NCBI RefSeq assembly: GCF_036625195.1
Contig: NZ_JAZKUG010000001.1
Coordinates: forward strand, 2,418,001 to 2,482,000
Length of the DNA: 64,000 nucleotides
Direction: 5' to 3'
From: Accumulibacter sp.
Lineage (GTDB): Bacteria; Pseudomonadota; Gammaproteobacteria; Burkholderiales; Rhodocyclaceae
This document shows, piece by piece, positions 11,226 through 20,372 of this stretch. The notes beneath the pieces are model-generated. The model saw nothing but the letters and a program-made list of their open reading frames with translations. It made no database searches and was not told where the DNA came from. Position 1 is the stretch's first letter, and each line of letters starts with the position of its first letter. The translations under genes and the position numbers were made by a program.

Positions 11226-11383
11226 CTTGCCATGTTTGAGCGCGAGATTATACCGGCCGGATGGCGCTTGCTCAAGCACAATTTTGCACTCTTGCACTGC
11301 TTGCACCCGGCTCACCAGGTTGTCGGGGATGGGACTCCCCGCGCATGCGCGGTCGTGCGGGAGCCGGGTTTCCGCTGCCGGTA

Positions 11384-12163
11384 TCAGGGCGTCGTCGCAC
11401 TCCGGCGCGAAGCGCCAGCGGCAGCGTCCTCGGGTTCGGGCTCTTCGAAGAGCATGAGCGATTCGCCATCGTCGATCGGTTCCGCTCGCTTCCCATCCTT
11501 CGCCCGCGGGACGATCTCCGACGGGTTGCCGCCCAGAAGGCGATACTGCTCGCGCAGGGTCTTGGCGTCCGGATTGTATTCGAGACCGGTCCTGACCAGT
11601 TGCTTGGCCTCTGCCTTCTGTCCGGAGCGCATCAGGTACTCGGCCCAGTGCGAGTATCCGGGCGAGTAATCGGGTTTCAGCGCCCTGGCTTCGGCGAAGA
11701 CCTTGTTCGCTTCCTGCGGGCGCCCGCGACGCAACTCGATCTCGCCGATGCCGGCGTAGATCTCGGGGAGCAGGATGAAATCTCGCGGCGCCCGCTGGGC
11801 GACATACCAGTAGTCGCCGACAACGGCACCGAGAAGGTGGTTTCTTTCCTGTTCAGTGGCGGTGCTCCGCATGGCCCGCAGCAGGTTCAACTTGCCCCAG
11901 CAGTAATGGTGCATGTGCCAGAAGGTCGGGCCCATCATCGCTACCCAGGGTTTCGCTTCGGCGGAAGGTGAGTCAGGCAGGCCGCTGCGGCCAAAGGCAT
12001 GCGTGTAGGGGCAGTAGCGTGGCACTGCGGCCATCTCCGCAGGCGTCACGTTCTTCACTTGGCCGCTGGCGATTCCGGCCAGGGCCCAGAGGCCGATGAC
12101 GCAGGCAAGGCGTGCCATTCGATGGTCTGGGCAGTGGCTGAACCGCTTGGCATCGCTGAACAT
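11384..12163 (-). CDS. Secreted TPR-repeat protein, function unknown
   Basis: This 259-aa protein has a basic N terminus and a hydrophobic segment (about 16-34, ending AGIASGQ) that looks like a signal peptide. The middle and C-terminal parts carry tetratricopeptide-like helices, for example LPEIYAGIGEIELRRGRPQEANKVFAEARALKPD and the next copy ending GLEYNPDAKTL. The C terminus is acidic then low complexity. An AGGAA sequence precedes the ATG at 12163; an internal ATG at 12118 would give a shorter signal peptide. It lies within the glycan region, so a role in surface-polymer assembly is possible but unproven. I do not recognise a named family. Confidence 0.7.
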   Translation of the reverse strand: MFSDAKRFSHCPDHRMARLACVIGLWALAGIASGQVKNVTPAEMAAVPRYCPYTHAFGRSGLPDSPSAEAKPWVAMMGPTFWHMHHYCWGKLNLLRAMRSTATEQERNHLLGAVVGDYWYVAQRAPRDFILLPEIYAGIGEIELRRGRPQEANKVFAEARALKPDYSPGYSHWAEYLMRSGQKAEAKQLVRTGLEYNPDAKTLREQYRLLGGNPSEIVPRAKDGKRAEPIDDGESLMLFEEPEPEDAAAGASRRSATTP

Positions 12164-12420
12164 GCTCGGATTTCCTGTTCTGGGTTGGGGGTGTTGGGAG
12201 GTTGTGGTCAGAGCCCGTCGCTCGCTGCGTGGCGGCTCTCGTTCAGGCTCGCGTCACCGCGTCCGCTGCGGCGGCAGCGAGCCCCGCCGGCGAAGTCCGG
12301 TGGGACGGGCGGTGACATCCAGCGCATTTCGCATTCTAGCGGCAGTCGATGGAACATGGCGAGCAGCGGCCGGCCACGCTCGCGGTCCGGCGGCGGGGCC
12401 CGTTGCCGGACCGATGCCAG

Positions 12421-13544
12421 TCAGGCAAGAGCGTTGGTCGCTTCCTGGATGATCCGTGCCTGCTCGTCCTCGAGACCAAGCCACAGGGGCATGCGAACCA
12501 GCCGTTCCGACAGTGAATCGGTATGACTCATGCTGCCGCAGGCGCGTCCGAGTTTCTGGCCCATGGGCGCGCTGTGCAGCGGGACATAGTGGAACACCGT
12601 GCCGATGGCGTGCGCTCTCATCGTTTCGATGAAGCGCGTTCGCGTTCGAGATCCGGCAGCAGCAGGTAATACATGTGCGCGTTGTGCGAGCAGTCGCGCG
12701 GAATGATTGGCCGCCTGCAGGCGCCCTTCTCCTCGGCCCGCCGGAACCACTGATGGTAGGTCGACCAGAGGGCGAGCCGGCGCTTGTTGATGGCGTCGGC
12801 TTCTTCCATCTGCGCCCAGAGGAAGGCGGCGATGATCTCTCCGGGGAGATACGAAGAGCCGATGTCGACCCAGGTGTACTTGTCGACCTGCCCACGGAAG
12901 AACTGACTGCGGTTGGTTCCCTTCTCGCGAACGATCTCGGCCCTGGTCACCAGGCTGGCATCGTTGATCAGCAGCGCACCGCCCTCACCCGAGATGATGT
13001 TCTTCGTCTCGTGGAACGACAATGCCGCCAGGTGGCCGATGCTGCCGAGTGGTCGGCCCTTGTAGGTGGCCATGATTCCCTGCGCCGCATCCTCGATGAC
13101 CAGCAGGCCGTAGCGTCGGGCGATGTCCATGATGCTGTCCATCTCGCAGGCGACTCCGGCATAGTGCACGGGGACGATTGCCCTGGTGCGCGGCGTGATT
13201 GCCTCCTCGATCCGTGTTTCGTCGATGTTGAGCGTATCCGCCCGGATGTCGACGAAGACCGGTACGGCACCCCGCAGGGCGAAGGCGTTGGCGGTCGAGA
13301 CGAAGGTGTAGGAGGGCATGATCACCTCGTCACCCTCCTTGATGTCAGCCAGGATCGCAGCCATCTCCAGCGCTGCGGTGCAGGAGTGGGTGAGCAGCGC
13401 CTTGCGGCAGCCGATGCGGCTCTCCAGCCAGTTGTTGCAGTGCCGGGTGAACTGGCCGTCGCCGGCGAGGTGTCCCGCGGCGTGTGCCTGGGAGATGTAC
13501 CAGAGTTCCTTGCCGGTCATGTACGGCTTGTTGAACGGGATCAT
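12421..13544 (-). pseudogene. wecE: WecE/RffA-type sugar aminotransferase, frameshifted
   Basis: This gene encodes a DegT/DnrJ/EryC1 PLP enzyme that aminates C4 of a dTDP-4-keto-6-deoxyhexose. From the ATG at 13544 the frame gives MIPFNKPYMTGKE, LTHSCTAALEMAA, the PLP region VIEDAAQGI and the lysine segment SFHETKNIISGEGG. It then hits a stop at 12618. The missing C terminus is intact in another frame down to 12421, including FHYVPLHSAPMGQKLG, as in RffA. The shift lies near 12630-12650, inside a short direct repeat (GAACGC twice); adding one base would restore the frame. It may be a real mutation, slippage or a consensus error. Without the shift it would be about 375 aa. Confidence 0.8.
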
Positions 13545-13832
13545 GGACGCTTTTCCGGAGGTGAAGATGGTGCCAGGCACCGATGGAGGGTGAGTGCGGC
13601 CCGTCGGCCGGGGTGCGGCAAGGTGGCCGCCCGCCGAGCTGCGGGGAATGGATCGCCCGCCATCGGCGCACACTTGGCTGCCGCTGCAGCGCGCTCCGCG
13701 GTAGGCAAACACTGTGGGCGGCTCATGACGATGAGCCGCTGCGCCGCTGCGGGACGCCGCCGCGTCGCGTAGCGCAGGGCCGTCCCGATCCTGCGCCAAC
13801 GCGCAGGGTGAGGTTCGATTGCGGCGCATCGA

Positions 13833-14213
13833 TCAGCGAGTCATGATCACCAGGCCGGTGACCACCAGCAAGGTCCCCAGGACTCTCTGCAGCGAAAGCG
13901 CCTCATTGAGAAAGACGACCGAGAAAGCCATCACGATGAGGAAGGCCAGGCTCATGAACGGGTAGGCGTAGTTCAGGTCGAGGCGCGTCATGGCTGCCAT
14001 CCAGGCCAGCGAGGCGAGAAAGGCGGACGCCAGGCCGGTCATGATCCATGGGTTGAGGAACTGCAGGAGCAGGAACTGCAGCTTGCCGAGCGTACCTGCG
14101 GGCATGGGGCCGACGCTGCCCATCTGCCACTTCAGGACGAGCTGGCCATACACCGTGAACAGCAGCGTGAGTGCAATGTACACGTGTCCGGGAATGTCAA
14201 ATCTCGCCTGCAT
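13833..14213 (-). CDS. Small EmrE/ArnE-like membrane protein
   Basis: This 126-aa protein has four predicted membrane helices and the layout of the drug/metabolite SMR-type superfamily. Conserved-looking features are GQLVLKWQMG in helix 1 and LNYAYPFMSLAFLIVMAFSVVFLNEALS spanning helices 3-4. Relatives include EmrE-type transporters and ArnE/ArnF, which are implicated in flipping undecaprenyl-phosphate-linked L-Ara4N. An AGGAG site precedes the ATG at 14213. Its position between an aminotransferase and a GT39 transferase favours a lipid-linked sugar flippase role over drug export, but this is inference. Confidence 0.75.
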   Translation of the reverse strand: MQARFDIPGHVYIALTLLFTVYGQLVLKWQMGSVGPMPAGTLGKLQFLLLQFLNPWIMTGLASAFLASLAWMAAMTRLDLNYAYPFMSLAFLIVMAFSVVFLNEALSLQRVLGTLLVVTGLVIMTR

Positions 14214-14456
14214 CGGGCTTGCTCCTCGTCAAGGTGCGCCAACCGGTGGGCTTGCCCGGGATCTGTCGGCGGGGGGTTGGCCTGGTGCCCCGGCGATCGA
14301 CGTCTGGCGGCGCTGCTGCTCGTCTTCCCTGGCCGCCTGCCGCGCGCGCAGGCCGCGGCAGCAGCAGCGACGTGGCGAACGATAGCGCGAGGAGACACGG
14401 GTGAATGTGATCGAATGATCAGTCATCGTCAGATTTCCGCCCGCACGGCATGTACC

Positions 14457-16115
14457 TCAGTGCGCCGCCGCGTCGGCGGTTACCGCCAGGCAATCGGCTC
14501 TGATCCCGTAGATCGTCGCCGGCAGGGGGCGTGCCAGCAAGTCCAGCTGCCTGGCCACCTTCTCTGCGATCGCGGCCGGCAGGATCGCTGCGGCAGAGCG
14601 CAGACCGCTGACGATCCGTGACCCGAGTCCCATGCCGGTCGGCTCGAGCTCGCCGAGTCGGTGCCAGCAGTGGGGAAGACCCTCCGCGCGTGAATACGGG
14701 CCCTGCTGGCCCCAGTCCGCGGTCTGGCGGTCGAAAACCGCGTGGGCGACGAACCCGTCGGCGTCCGCCTTCAAGGCCACACCCGGGGCGTCACGGGCGA
14801 GCGACTGGATATCGCCGATGCGTGGCGCATCGGCCGGGGAGGTCGCGAACAGTCGGGCGTAGTTGCCGGTGCGGATGGCACTGGTCATGCCGAAGACGAC
14901 GCTGTTCGGATGCTCGCGGGCGTAATGAAGCGCCGCCTTGCTGTTCGCCACGAAGGACTGGATGACCTGTTGTTCCAGTGCGGTGCCGATGATGCCGAGG
15001 GGAATGATCAGCGCAACGGCGACCAGGGTCGCCAGGCTGCGGCCGAGTCGCGACAGCGCATAGCCTGCCAGCAGGGACAGCGGGGCGAGGAACACGATGG
15101 CGTAGTTCACCTGCTTGGTGATCAACAGCAGCGGTTTGAACGAGACGATGAACAGGCTGAAAACGCCAATCAGTCCGAGGCACCAGATGGCGACACGGGT
15201 CAGGCCGTCGTCGTGCCGATTCCGCGTCAGCCAGAGAAGGAGACCTGCCACTGCCAGCGGCCCGAGCAGCCAGGTGTGCTTGATGTCGAGCAGGAGGAGA
15301 CGGAGGTAGAACGTCGGGTCGTTGCCGCTGCTCACCTTCTGGACGTACTCGGCGGCGCCCGAGGTCGTCATCCGCCAGATCTTCCAGAAGTCGCCTTCCA
15401 TGATGAGGAACAGCAGTCCGTTGAGCACGAGCATTGCCAGGAAGCCCGTGGCCATCAGCAGCCACTTGTTGTGCAGCCGCCTTTCCCGAACGACGTAAAG
15501 GGCAAAGACGAGGACGTAAACGAGCGCGACCGAGCTCTTGATCCACCAGACGAAGCCGGCTGCCAGTCCGGCGCAGAGGTAGTAGGCACGGCGACCGCTG
15601 CGATCGCCCTCGAAGAGGGCGAAGAAGCTCAGGCTGATGAAGAAGGCGAGCGGCGCGTCGGCCATCAGGCGCCCGGCATAGTGGGCATGCAGGGGGGTGA
15701 AGGCGAGGACGAGTCCTGACAGCACGGCCGCCTGCTCGCCCCAGAAGCGCCGCGCGATGAGGTAGACGAGGGCGATTTCGCCCAAAGAGCAGAGCAGGGA
15801 CCAGAGGTTGGCGACGAACTCGCTGCGGCCCAAAATCCAGACGAGGAAGCCGACCGGCAGGCTGATTCCCAGACGCACGGCGCCGATGTAGTCGGCGCGC
15901 GCCCATTCGCCTTGCGCAATCTTCAGTGCCTGCTCGGTGTAGGTCACTTCGTCCGAACCGAAGCAGCCGGTGAAGAACGCCAGGCGCAGGGCCAGGGCAG
16001 CAAGGAGCAGCGCGGGCAGAAACCAGAAGCTGTTGTCCCGGGACACACTCCCGCCCGCCGCGGGCTGGCCGGGCGGAAGCGCGAGGATGGCGTGCTGCTG
16101 CTCGCCGCTGCTCAC
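14457..16115 (-). CDS. GT39/ArnT-like integral membrane glycosyltransferase
   Basis: This 552-aa protein has about ten to twelve hydrophobic segments and a soluble C-terminal tail (about 420-552). The first periplasmic loop carries the GT-C signature acidic residues in GCFGSDEVTYTEQALKIAQGEW, and a later loop has GRLMADAPLAFF, as in PMT/ArnT-like enzymes. Such enzymes transfer a sugar from a polyprenyl-phosphate donor on the periplasmic face. The GTG start at 16115 overlaps the stop of the amidohydrolase gene (GTGA), so the two are probably co-translated. The acceptor is unknown; lipid A, a lipoprotein or a polymer are all possible. Confidence 0.85.
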   Translation of the reverse strand: MSSGEQQHAILALPPGQPAAGGSVSRDNSFWFLPALLLAALALRLAFFTGCFGSDEVTYTEQALKIAQGEWARADYIGAVRLGISLPVGFLVWILGRSEFVANLWSLLCSLGEIALVYLIARRFWGEQAAVLSGLVLAFTPLHAHYAGRLMADAPLAFFISLSFFALFEGDRSGRRAYYLCAGLAAGFVWWIKSSVALVYVLVFALYVVRERRLHNKWLLMATGFLAMLVLNGLLFLIMEGDFWKIWRMTTSGAAEYVQKVSSGNDPTFYLRLLLLDIKHTWLLGPLAVAGLLLWLTRNRHDDGLTRVAIWCLGLIGVFSLFIVSFKPLLLITKQVNYAIVFLAPLSLLAGYALSRLGRSLATLVAVALIIPLGIIGTALEQQVIQSFVANSKAALHYAREHPNSVVFGMTSAIRTGNYARLFATSPADAPRIGDIQSLARDAPGVALKADADGFVAHAVFDRQTADWGQQGPYSRAEGLPHCWHRLGELEPTGMGLGSRIVSGLRSAAAILPAAIAEKVARQLDLLARPLPATIYGIRADCLAVTADAAAH

Positions 16116-16903
16116 ACCGGTACCCGGTAGCCGGCAAAAAGGCGTTCGAGGTTGCGGTACATGATGTTCTCGACACGGTGTGCTTCAATGCCCTCGCTGA
16201 GCAGGGCGAAGCGTTCGAGGATCCTCGCCGGCGGGTACTCGGGGAAGTCGGAGCCGATGGTGATCAACTGGTCGGTCGTCGAGAAGAGGTAGCGCATGTC
16301 GTCGTCGAGGCGGCTGCCGGCGTAGCGCATCAGCGTGAAGGAAAAGTCCAGCATCAGGTTCGGGTTGGCGCGTACGATCTCGAAGAGGTCGAGCATCGAC
16401 GGACCGGCGGCGTGCAACAGCAGGATGCGCGTGTCCGGGCAGGCGTTGGCGATGTAGTCGATGGTGTCCGGGGCATTCGTCGTCGCCAGTCCGCGACGCC
16501 GGAAGAGCGTGTCGAGCAGGATCACCAGCCCGTGCTCGGCTGCCGCGTCGAAGACGGCGATGCACTTTGCGTCGAGCGGATCATAACCATTCATGCGCGG
16601 ATGCAGCTTGATGCCGGCGAAGCCCTGCGCCGCCAGTTCGGCCACCACCGCCTCGACACGGCGCAGCGTCGGCAGGGTGCGCGGGTTGAGGCCGGCGATC
16701 GGGACGAAGCGCTCCGGATGCGCACGCGCCGACTCGATGATCACTTCGTTGTCGACGTAATCGGCGATCGCCACCAGGCAGGCGCGGTACACGTCCGCTT
16801 CGTCCATGTCCTGCAGGAGCCTCGCAAGCGTTGCGTCGTAGCGCCGCTCGCCGCACCAGCTGCCGTCACGGGTGACGTGCGTCAGCGAGTCGAAAAGCTT
16901 CAT
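16112..16903 (-). CDS. TIM-barrel amidohydrolase family protein
   Basis: This 263-aa protein resembles the amidohydrolase-2 family of metal-dependent hydrolases and decarboxylases. Visible features are DSLTHV at the N terminus, where an HxH-like pair would sit, GIKLHPRMNGYD in the middle with a candidate metal-binding histidine, LLLHAAG, and ITIGSDFPEYPPARI with the late conserved aspartate. The N-terminal HxH is not intact (only one histidine, H9), so the metal site may be unusual. AAAGGA precedes the ATG at 16903. It lies between an ATP-grasp gene and a GT39 gene. A job in removing a protecting group from a sugar, like ArnD, is only a hypothesis. Confidence 0.75.
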   Translation of the reverse strand: MKLFDSLTHVTRDGSWCGERRYDATLARLLQDMDEADVYRACLVAIADYVDNEVIIESARAHPERFVPIAGLNPRTLPTLRRVEAVVAELAAQGFAGIKLHPRMNGYDPLDAKCIAVFDAAAEHGLVILLDTLFRRRGLATTNAPDTIDYIANACPDTRILLLHAAGPSMLDLFEIVRANPNLMLDFSFTLMRYAGSRLDDDMRYLFSTTDQLITIGSDFPEYPPARILERFALLSEGIEAHRVENIMYRNLERLFAGYRVPV

Positions 16904-16923
16904 CGTGTCGTCCTTTCAGTCAA

Positions 16924-18141
16924 TCAGTCGATGCTCGTGAATTCGCCGGCGCCAGCCATGCGCACGCGCAGCAGGGAAATGGCGCGCCGAGCGATGGCGA
17001 TGACCTCGGTCGCCGTGTCGCCGAGGGTGACCACGTAGCCCGGTCGGCGGTCCTTGTGTTCGAGCGGGCCGACTTCATCACCGGCCTGCAGGTTGAGGTG
17101 GACGGCAGCGACACCGGGCACCGCGGCTGCGCTGTCAATGCCGCCGATCTCGGCGATCGTGCCGCGCGGCATGCTGAAGAACTCGATAGTCGCGGCTCGT
17201 GGCATCGGCAGCGGGTCGATGCGCACCGCTTCGCCGAGCGCCCGCCCGATCATCGCGCGGTTCGCGTTCACCCCTGAGACGTGTGGCAGGACGTGGGTGT
17301 AGATCATGACGCCGCCGCCGCGCGCCGCGATGTCGATCGGCACGATGTGCTCGCCGTCGAGCATGAACTCGGCGTGGAATACTCCATCGAGCAGACCGAG
17401 TGCCGACAGGGTGGCGCAGACGGTTGCCCGGATGCGCTCGAACTCCGCGTCTGGCAGCGCACCCCGATAGAGGATTCGCGACGAGACGGTGGGCGAATCC
17501 GCAAACGGCACCTTGTGAGCGATCCCAAGGATCCTCGCCTTGCCGGTAACGACAAAGCCGTCAACGATGATCTCTTGGCCCTCGACGCAGCGCTCGATGA
17601 GGACTTCGCCCGAGCGTGAACAGCTTCTTGCCAGACGATAGGCAGCGTCCAGCCCGTCGGCAGCGGACAGCCTGCTGACGCCCTTTCCGGACTGACTGTC
17701 CACCGGCTTGACGATCAGTGGGAAGGCGACCTCTGCGGCGGCTGCCGCCAGCCCGGAAGGCGACGAAAGCAGATGGTAGCGTGGAACGACCAGACCGGCG
17801 GCATCGGTCAGGCAACGCATGCGCCCTTTGTCGGTGAAATTGCGCGCCGTCTCGTAGCCGATTCCCGGCAGCCCGAGTCGCTCGGCGACGAAGGCGGCGG
17901 TGGCGACTCCGACATCCGTGGTATCGCAGATGATGCCGTCGATGCGGCAGCGGGAGGCCAACTGCAGTGTCGCTTCGCAGTCCGTGATATCGACGACTTC
18001 GTGCTGGTCCGCCAGCGCGTAGGCTGGCCGATCGCGGTACATGTCGCTGACCAGCACACGGTGGCCGAGGGCCCTGGCGAGTCGTACTGTCGGCAACTGC
18101 CATTGCCCGCCGCCCAGTACATGCAGCAGTTTCGGTTTCAT
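16924..18141 (-). CDS. ATP-grasp ligase-like protein
   Basis: This 405-aa protein has the three-part ATP-grasp layout: an N-terminal Rossmann-like part with LHVLGGGQWQLPTVRLA, an ATP-binding half with FPLIVKPVDSQSGKGVSRL and VLIERCVEGQEIIVDGFV, and a metal/nucleotide-binding end with FHAEFMLDGEHIVPIDIAARGGG. It is similar in style to PurK/PurT and carbamoyl-phosphate-synthase-like amino-acid ligases. These form an acyl-phosphate and join it to an amine. The ATG overlaps the wbqC-like stop (ATGA). In this context the amine could be an amino sugar or a small precursor; the substrate is not evident. Confidence 0.82.
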   Translation of the reverse strand: MKPKLLHVLGGGQWQLPTVRLARALGHRVLVSDMYRDRPAYALADQHEVVDITDCEATLQLASRCRIDGIICDTTDVGVATAAFVAERLGLPGIGYETARNFTDKGRMRCLTDAAGLVVPRYHLLSSPSGLAAAAAEVAFPLIVKPVDSQSGKGVSRLSAADGLDAAYRLARSCSRSGEVLIERCVEGQEIIVDGFVVTGKARILGIAHKVPFADSPTVSSRILYRGALPDAEFERIRATVCATLSALGLLDGVFHAEFMLDGEHIVPIDIAARGGGVMIYTHVLPHVSGVNANRAMIGRALGEAVRIDPLPMPRAATIEFFSMPRGTIAEIGGIDSAAAVPGVAAVHLNLQAGDEVGPLEHKDRRPGYVVTLGDTATEVIAIARRAISLLRVRMAGAGEFTSID

Positions 18142-18884
18142 CCGGCGTTGCCCGCCACTGCGGCCGGTAGCCGCGCCGAAGGTTCACGCCGGTCGCTGCG
18201 CCAGCCCCAGATGTACCACGGAGTGTCGGGACCGACGCTGAACAGCAGATCGAGAATGGTGACTCCATGCACGAAGGGTGGATGCGGCTGGGCGTATTCC
18301 GGGTAGCCAGCGTAATCCTGCCAGTGCAGCTCGATCCCACGTTCGGCAAAACGGCTTTCGTCGATGTAGTCCCTGGCGGCTGGTCCGGAAAGGTAGGAGC
18401 TGGCCTCACAGCGGCCGAGGAGATCGAGAATCCGCTCCTGCTTGCTGCCGCTTGCAGCATAGGTTCGCGAGTCGGCAAACTCGCTCCGGATGCCCAGCAT
18501 CTCGCGCGCGATCATCATGATCAGGTGCTGGTTGAGGTCGGACAGGTGGTCCCAGCGTCGACCGAGATAGACCTCCTGCAGAGGCTCGCGGTAGCAGTGG
18601 AAGAATGGTGCCTTGCTGTAGGACTGTTCGATCGACTTCCAGTGCTTGCCTTGCCAACGTGGATCGGTCAGTCGCACGTCGCAGATGCGCTTGTCCTGGT
18701 CACCATCGGTTGGCACCGTCAGCCACTCGGCGCCGCGCGCGGTCTTGATCCTGTTTCGATTGCGCCAGTCACGCCGGGTGTATTGAACGTCATCGTAGAA
18801 CACGAAGAGGTCCACACTGTGGATGATGTCGAAGTAACCTTTCCACGGCAGGTAGTTGGATTGCAGGATGGCAACGGACTTCAT
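18138..18884 (-). CDS. WbqC family protein
   Basis: This 248-aa protein matches the WbqC family, found in O-antigen and other polysaccharide clusters. The family hallmarks are the N-terminal AILQSNYLPWKGYFDII, FYDDVQYTRRDWRNRNRIK, and WLTVPT. The biochemical activity of the family is not well established; an acyl or amino-acyl transfer to an amino sugar has been considered because of its gene neighbours. The ATG at 18884 places this motif at the N terminus. Its stop overlaps the start of the ATP-grasp gene, which argues for a shared pathway. Confidence 0.88.
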   Translation of the reverse strand: MKSVAILQSNYLPWKGYFDIIHSVDLFVFYDDVQYTRRDWRNRNRIKTARGAEWLTVPTDGDQDKRICDVRLTDPRWQGKHWKSIEQSYSKAPFFHCYREPLQEVYLGRRWDHLSDLNQHLIMMIAREMLGIRSEFADSRTYAASGSKQERILDLLGRCEASSYLSGPAARDYIDESRFAERGIELHWQDYAGYPEYAQPHPPFVHGVTILDLLFSVGPDTPWYIWGWRSDRREPSARLPAAVAGNAG

Positions 18885-19041
18885 TTCAGCTTTCCCATCT
18901 CCTGCAATCGCGCGGCTTCGCTGTTGCGCCGAATGCTCCATCCTGCCGGAGCGCTCACCGGGCCGTGCGCTTTGCCGCCGGTGATCGCGGGGGGTGGCGT
19001 CCGGTGGCGCAGCGGTGAGCGACGGGTGGAAGCGCAACGCC

Positions 19042-20043
19042 TCACCGGTGGATGTCCTTGACGATATAGTTCGGTCGGTTCTGGACCTGGGTGAAGACTT
19101 TGCCCAGGTAGACGCCGACGAGCCCGACGGCCATCGTCAGGATTCCCAGGCTCAGCGCCATGAGCCCCATGACCGAGGTGAAGCCGATCAGGGCATCGCC
19201 GAACAGCAGCTTTCTGATCACCAGGTAGATGACGTAGGAAAAGCTGACTGCGGTGACGAGGGCGCCAAAGTTGAACAGCCAGACCAAGGGCTGCGCCGAG
19301 AACGAACTGACGGCGTTGACCATCAGGCTGACGCGCTTCAGGAGCGTGTAGGTGCTCGCTCCCTCACGCTGGCTCTTGCCTACTGCGATGCCAATCTGGT
19401 GAAAGCCGGTCCAGCTCATCATTCCGCCGAGGAACAGATTGTGGTCGCCCAACTGCAGCAGGGCGTCGACGAAACGGCGCTTCATCAGGCGCTCGGTGAC
19501 GATGTTTTCGGGAATCCTGGTTTCGCTCAGCAGGTTGAAACCCTTCCAGAAAAGACCACCGCTGACCTGTTCGAACCAGCTCCCCTTTCTTTTCTCCTGA
19601 TAACCGAAGACGATGTCGCAGTCGGTCTCGCGCAGCTTGTCGTGGAATGAACACAGGCTCAGCGGGGAGACCTCGAGATCGCAGTCGATCAGGAACACCA
19701 GATCGCCACGTGCCTGCCGCAGGCCCGCCTGCATTGCATGGTGATGGCCAAAATTGCGTGACAGGTCCACGACCACCAATTCCGCCAAGTCGTGGCGGCG
19801 TGCCAGCACGTAGTCCAGGGAATCGTCAGGCGAGCCGTCGTTCACCAGGACGATTTCGAAGTCGCTGATGGCGAGCCGGCGCAGAGCCTCGAGGCAGCCG
19901 TCGAGGAAGTCTTCGAGAAAGGGCCGCGAACGGTACAGGGTGGAAACGATGCTGATCTGTGGTCGTGGCGCCTCAACGATCGGTTGCGGTGGGCCCTGGA
20001 TCAGCGCGTGCAACGGTCTAGGCATGGTCGGTGGCTGTTCCAC
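19042..20043 (-). CDS. Polyprenyl-phosphate glycosyltransferase, GT2 (ArnC/DPM1-like)
   Basis: This 333-aa protein has an N-terminal GT-A domain with VSTLYRSRPFLEDFL, VNDGSPDDSLD, LSRNFGHHHAMQAGL and the DxD-like DCDLEVSP. Two C-terminal membrane helices follow (about 255-315), then the short tail NRPNYIVKDI. This is the layout of ArnC-type enzymes, which load a nucleotide-activated sugar onto undecaprenyl phosphate at the cytoplasmic face. The start is uncertain: GTG at 20043 is used, but an ATG at 20025 is equally possible and neither has a good ribosome-binding site. The partner GT39, flippase-like and aminotransferase genes lie downstream. Confidence 0.87.
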   Translation of the reverse strand: MEQPPTMPRPLHALIQGPPQPIVEAPRPQISIVSTLYRSRPFLEDFLDGCLEALRRLAISDFEIVLVNDGSPDDSLDYVLARRHDLAELVVVDLSRNFGHHHAMQAGLRQARGDLVFLIDCDLEVSPLSLCSFHDKLRETDCDIVFGYQEKRKGSWFEQVSGGLFWKGFNLLSETRIPENIVTERLMKRRFVDALLQLGDHNLFLGGMMSWTGFHQIGIAVGKSQREGASTYTLLKRVSLMVNAVSSFSAQPLVWLFNFGALVTAVSFSYVIYLVIRKLLFGDALIGFTSVMGLMALSLGILTMAVGLVGVYLGKVFTQVQNRPNYIVKDIHR

Positions 20044-20372
20044 TATGGTATCGATGGCGAATGCTGTGGCGACCGGTATGGGCGGCTGCGGTCTTGCAGT
20101 CGCGGTTCACCGATCCGGATGCTGCCAATGATAACGCCTGGATCGTATGCATCCAGCCAAATAAATCACGCGTTTAACCATGCCGTCGACCTGTCGACCT
20201 TGCGACCTGTCGCCGCGAGTTGCGCCCGCTGCCGTACGGAGAGTCGACCGGATCGGCCAGCGTCGCATCCGGTCACTCGACTGCGGCGACCTGCCGATCT
20301 CGTCAAGGCTGCGACCAGAGTGGCGTCGGAGCAAGCCGCGTCGCCAGGTTGGACTGGTCTCGGGACAGCGCT
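20044..20372. other. Intergenic stretch without a recognised gene
   Basis: About 330 bases between the GT2 gene and the NeuD-like remnant. No reading frame here resembles a protein family. The only structure seen is a short repeat of GTCGACCT near 20184-20205 (two exact copies and a variant). It may hold the promoter of the downstream GT2 gene, but no convincing -35/-10 pair was found. Confidence 0.5.
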
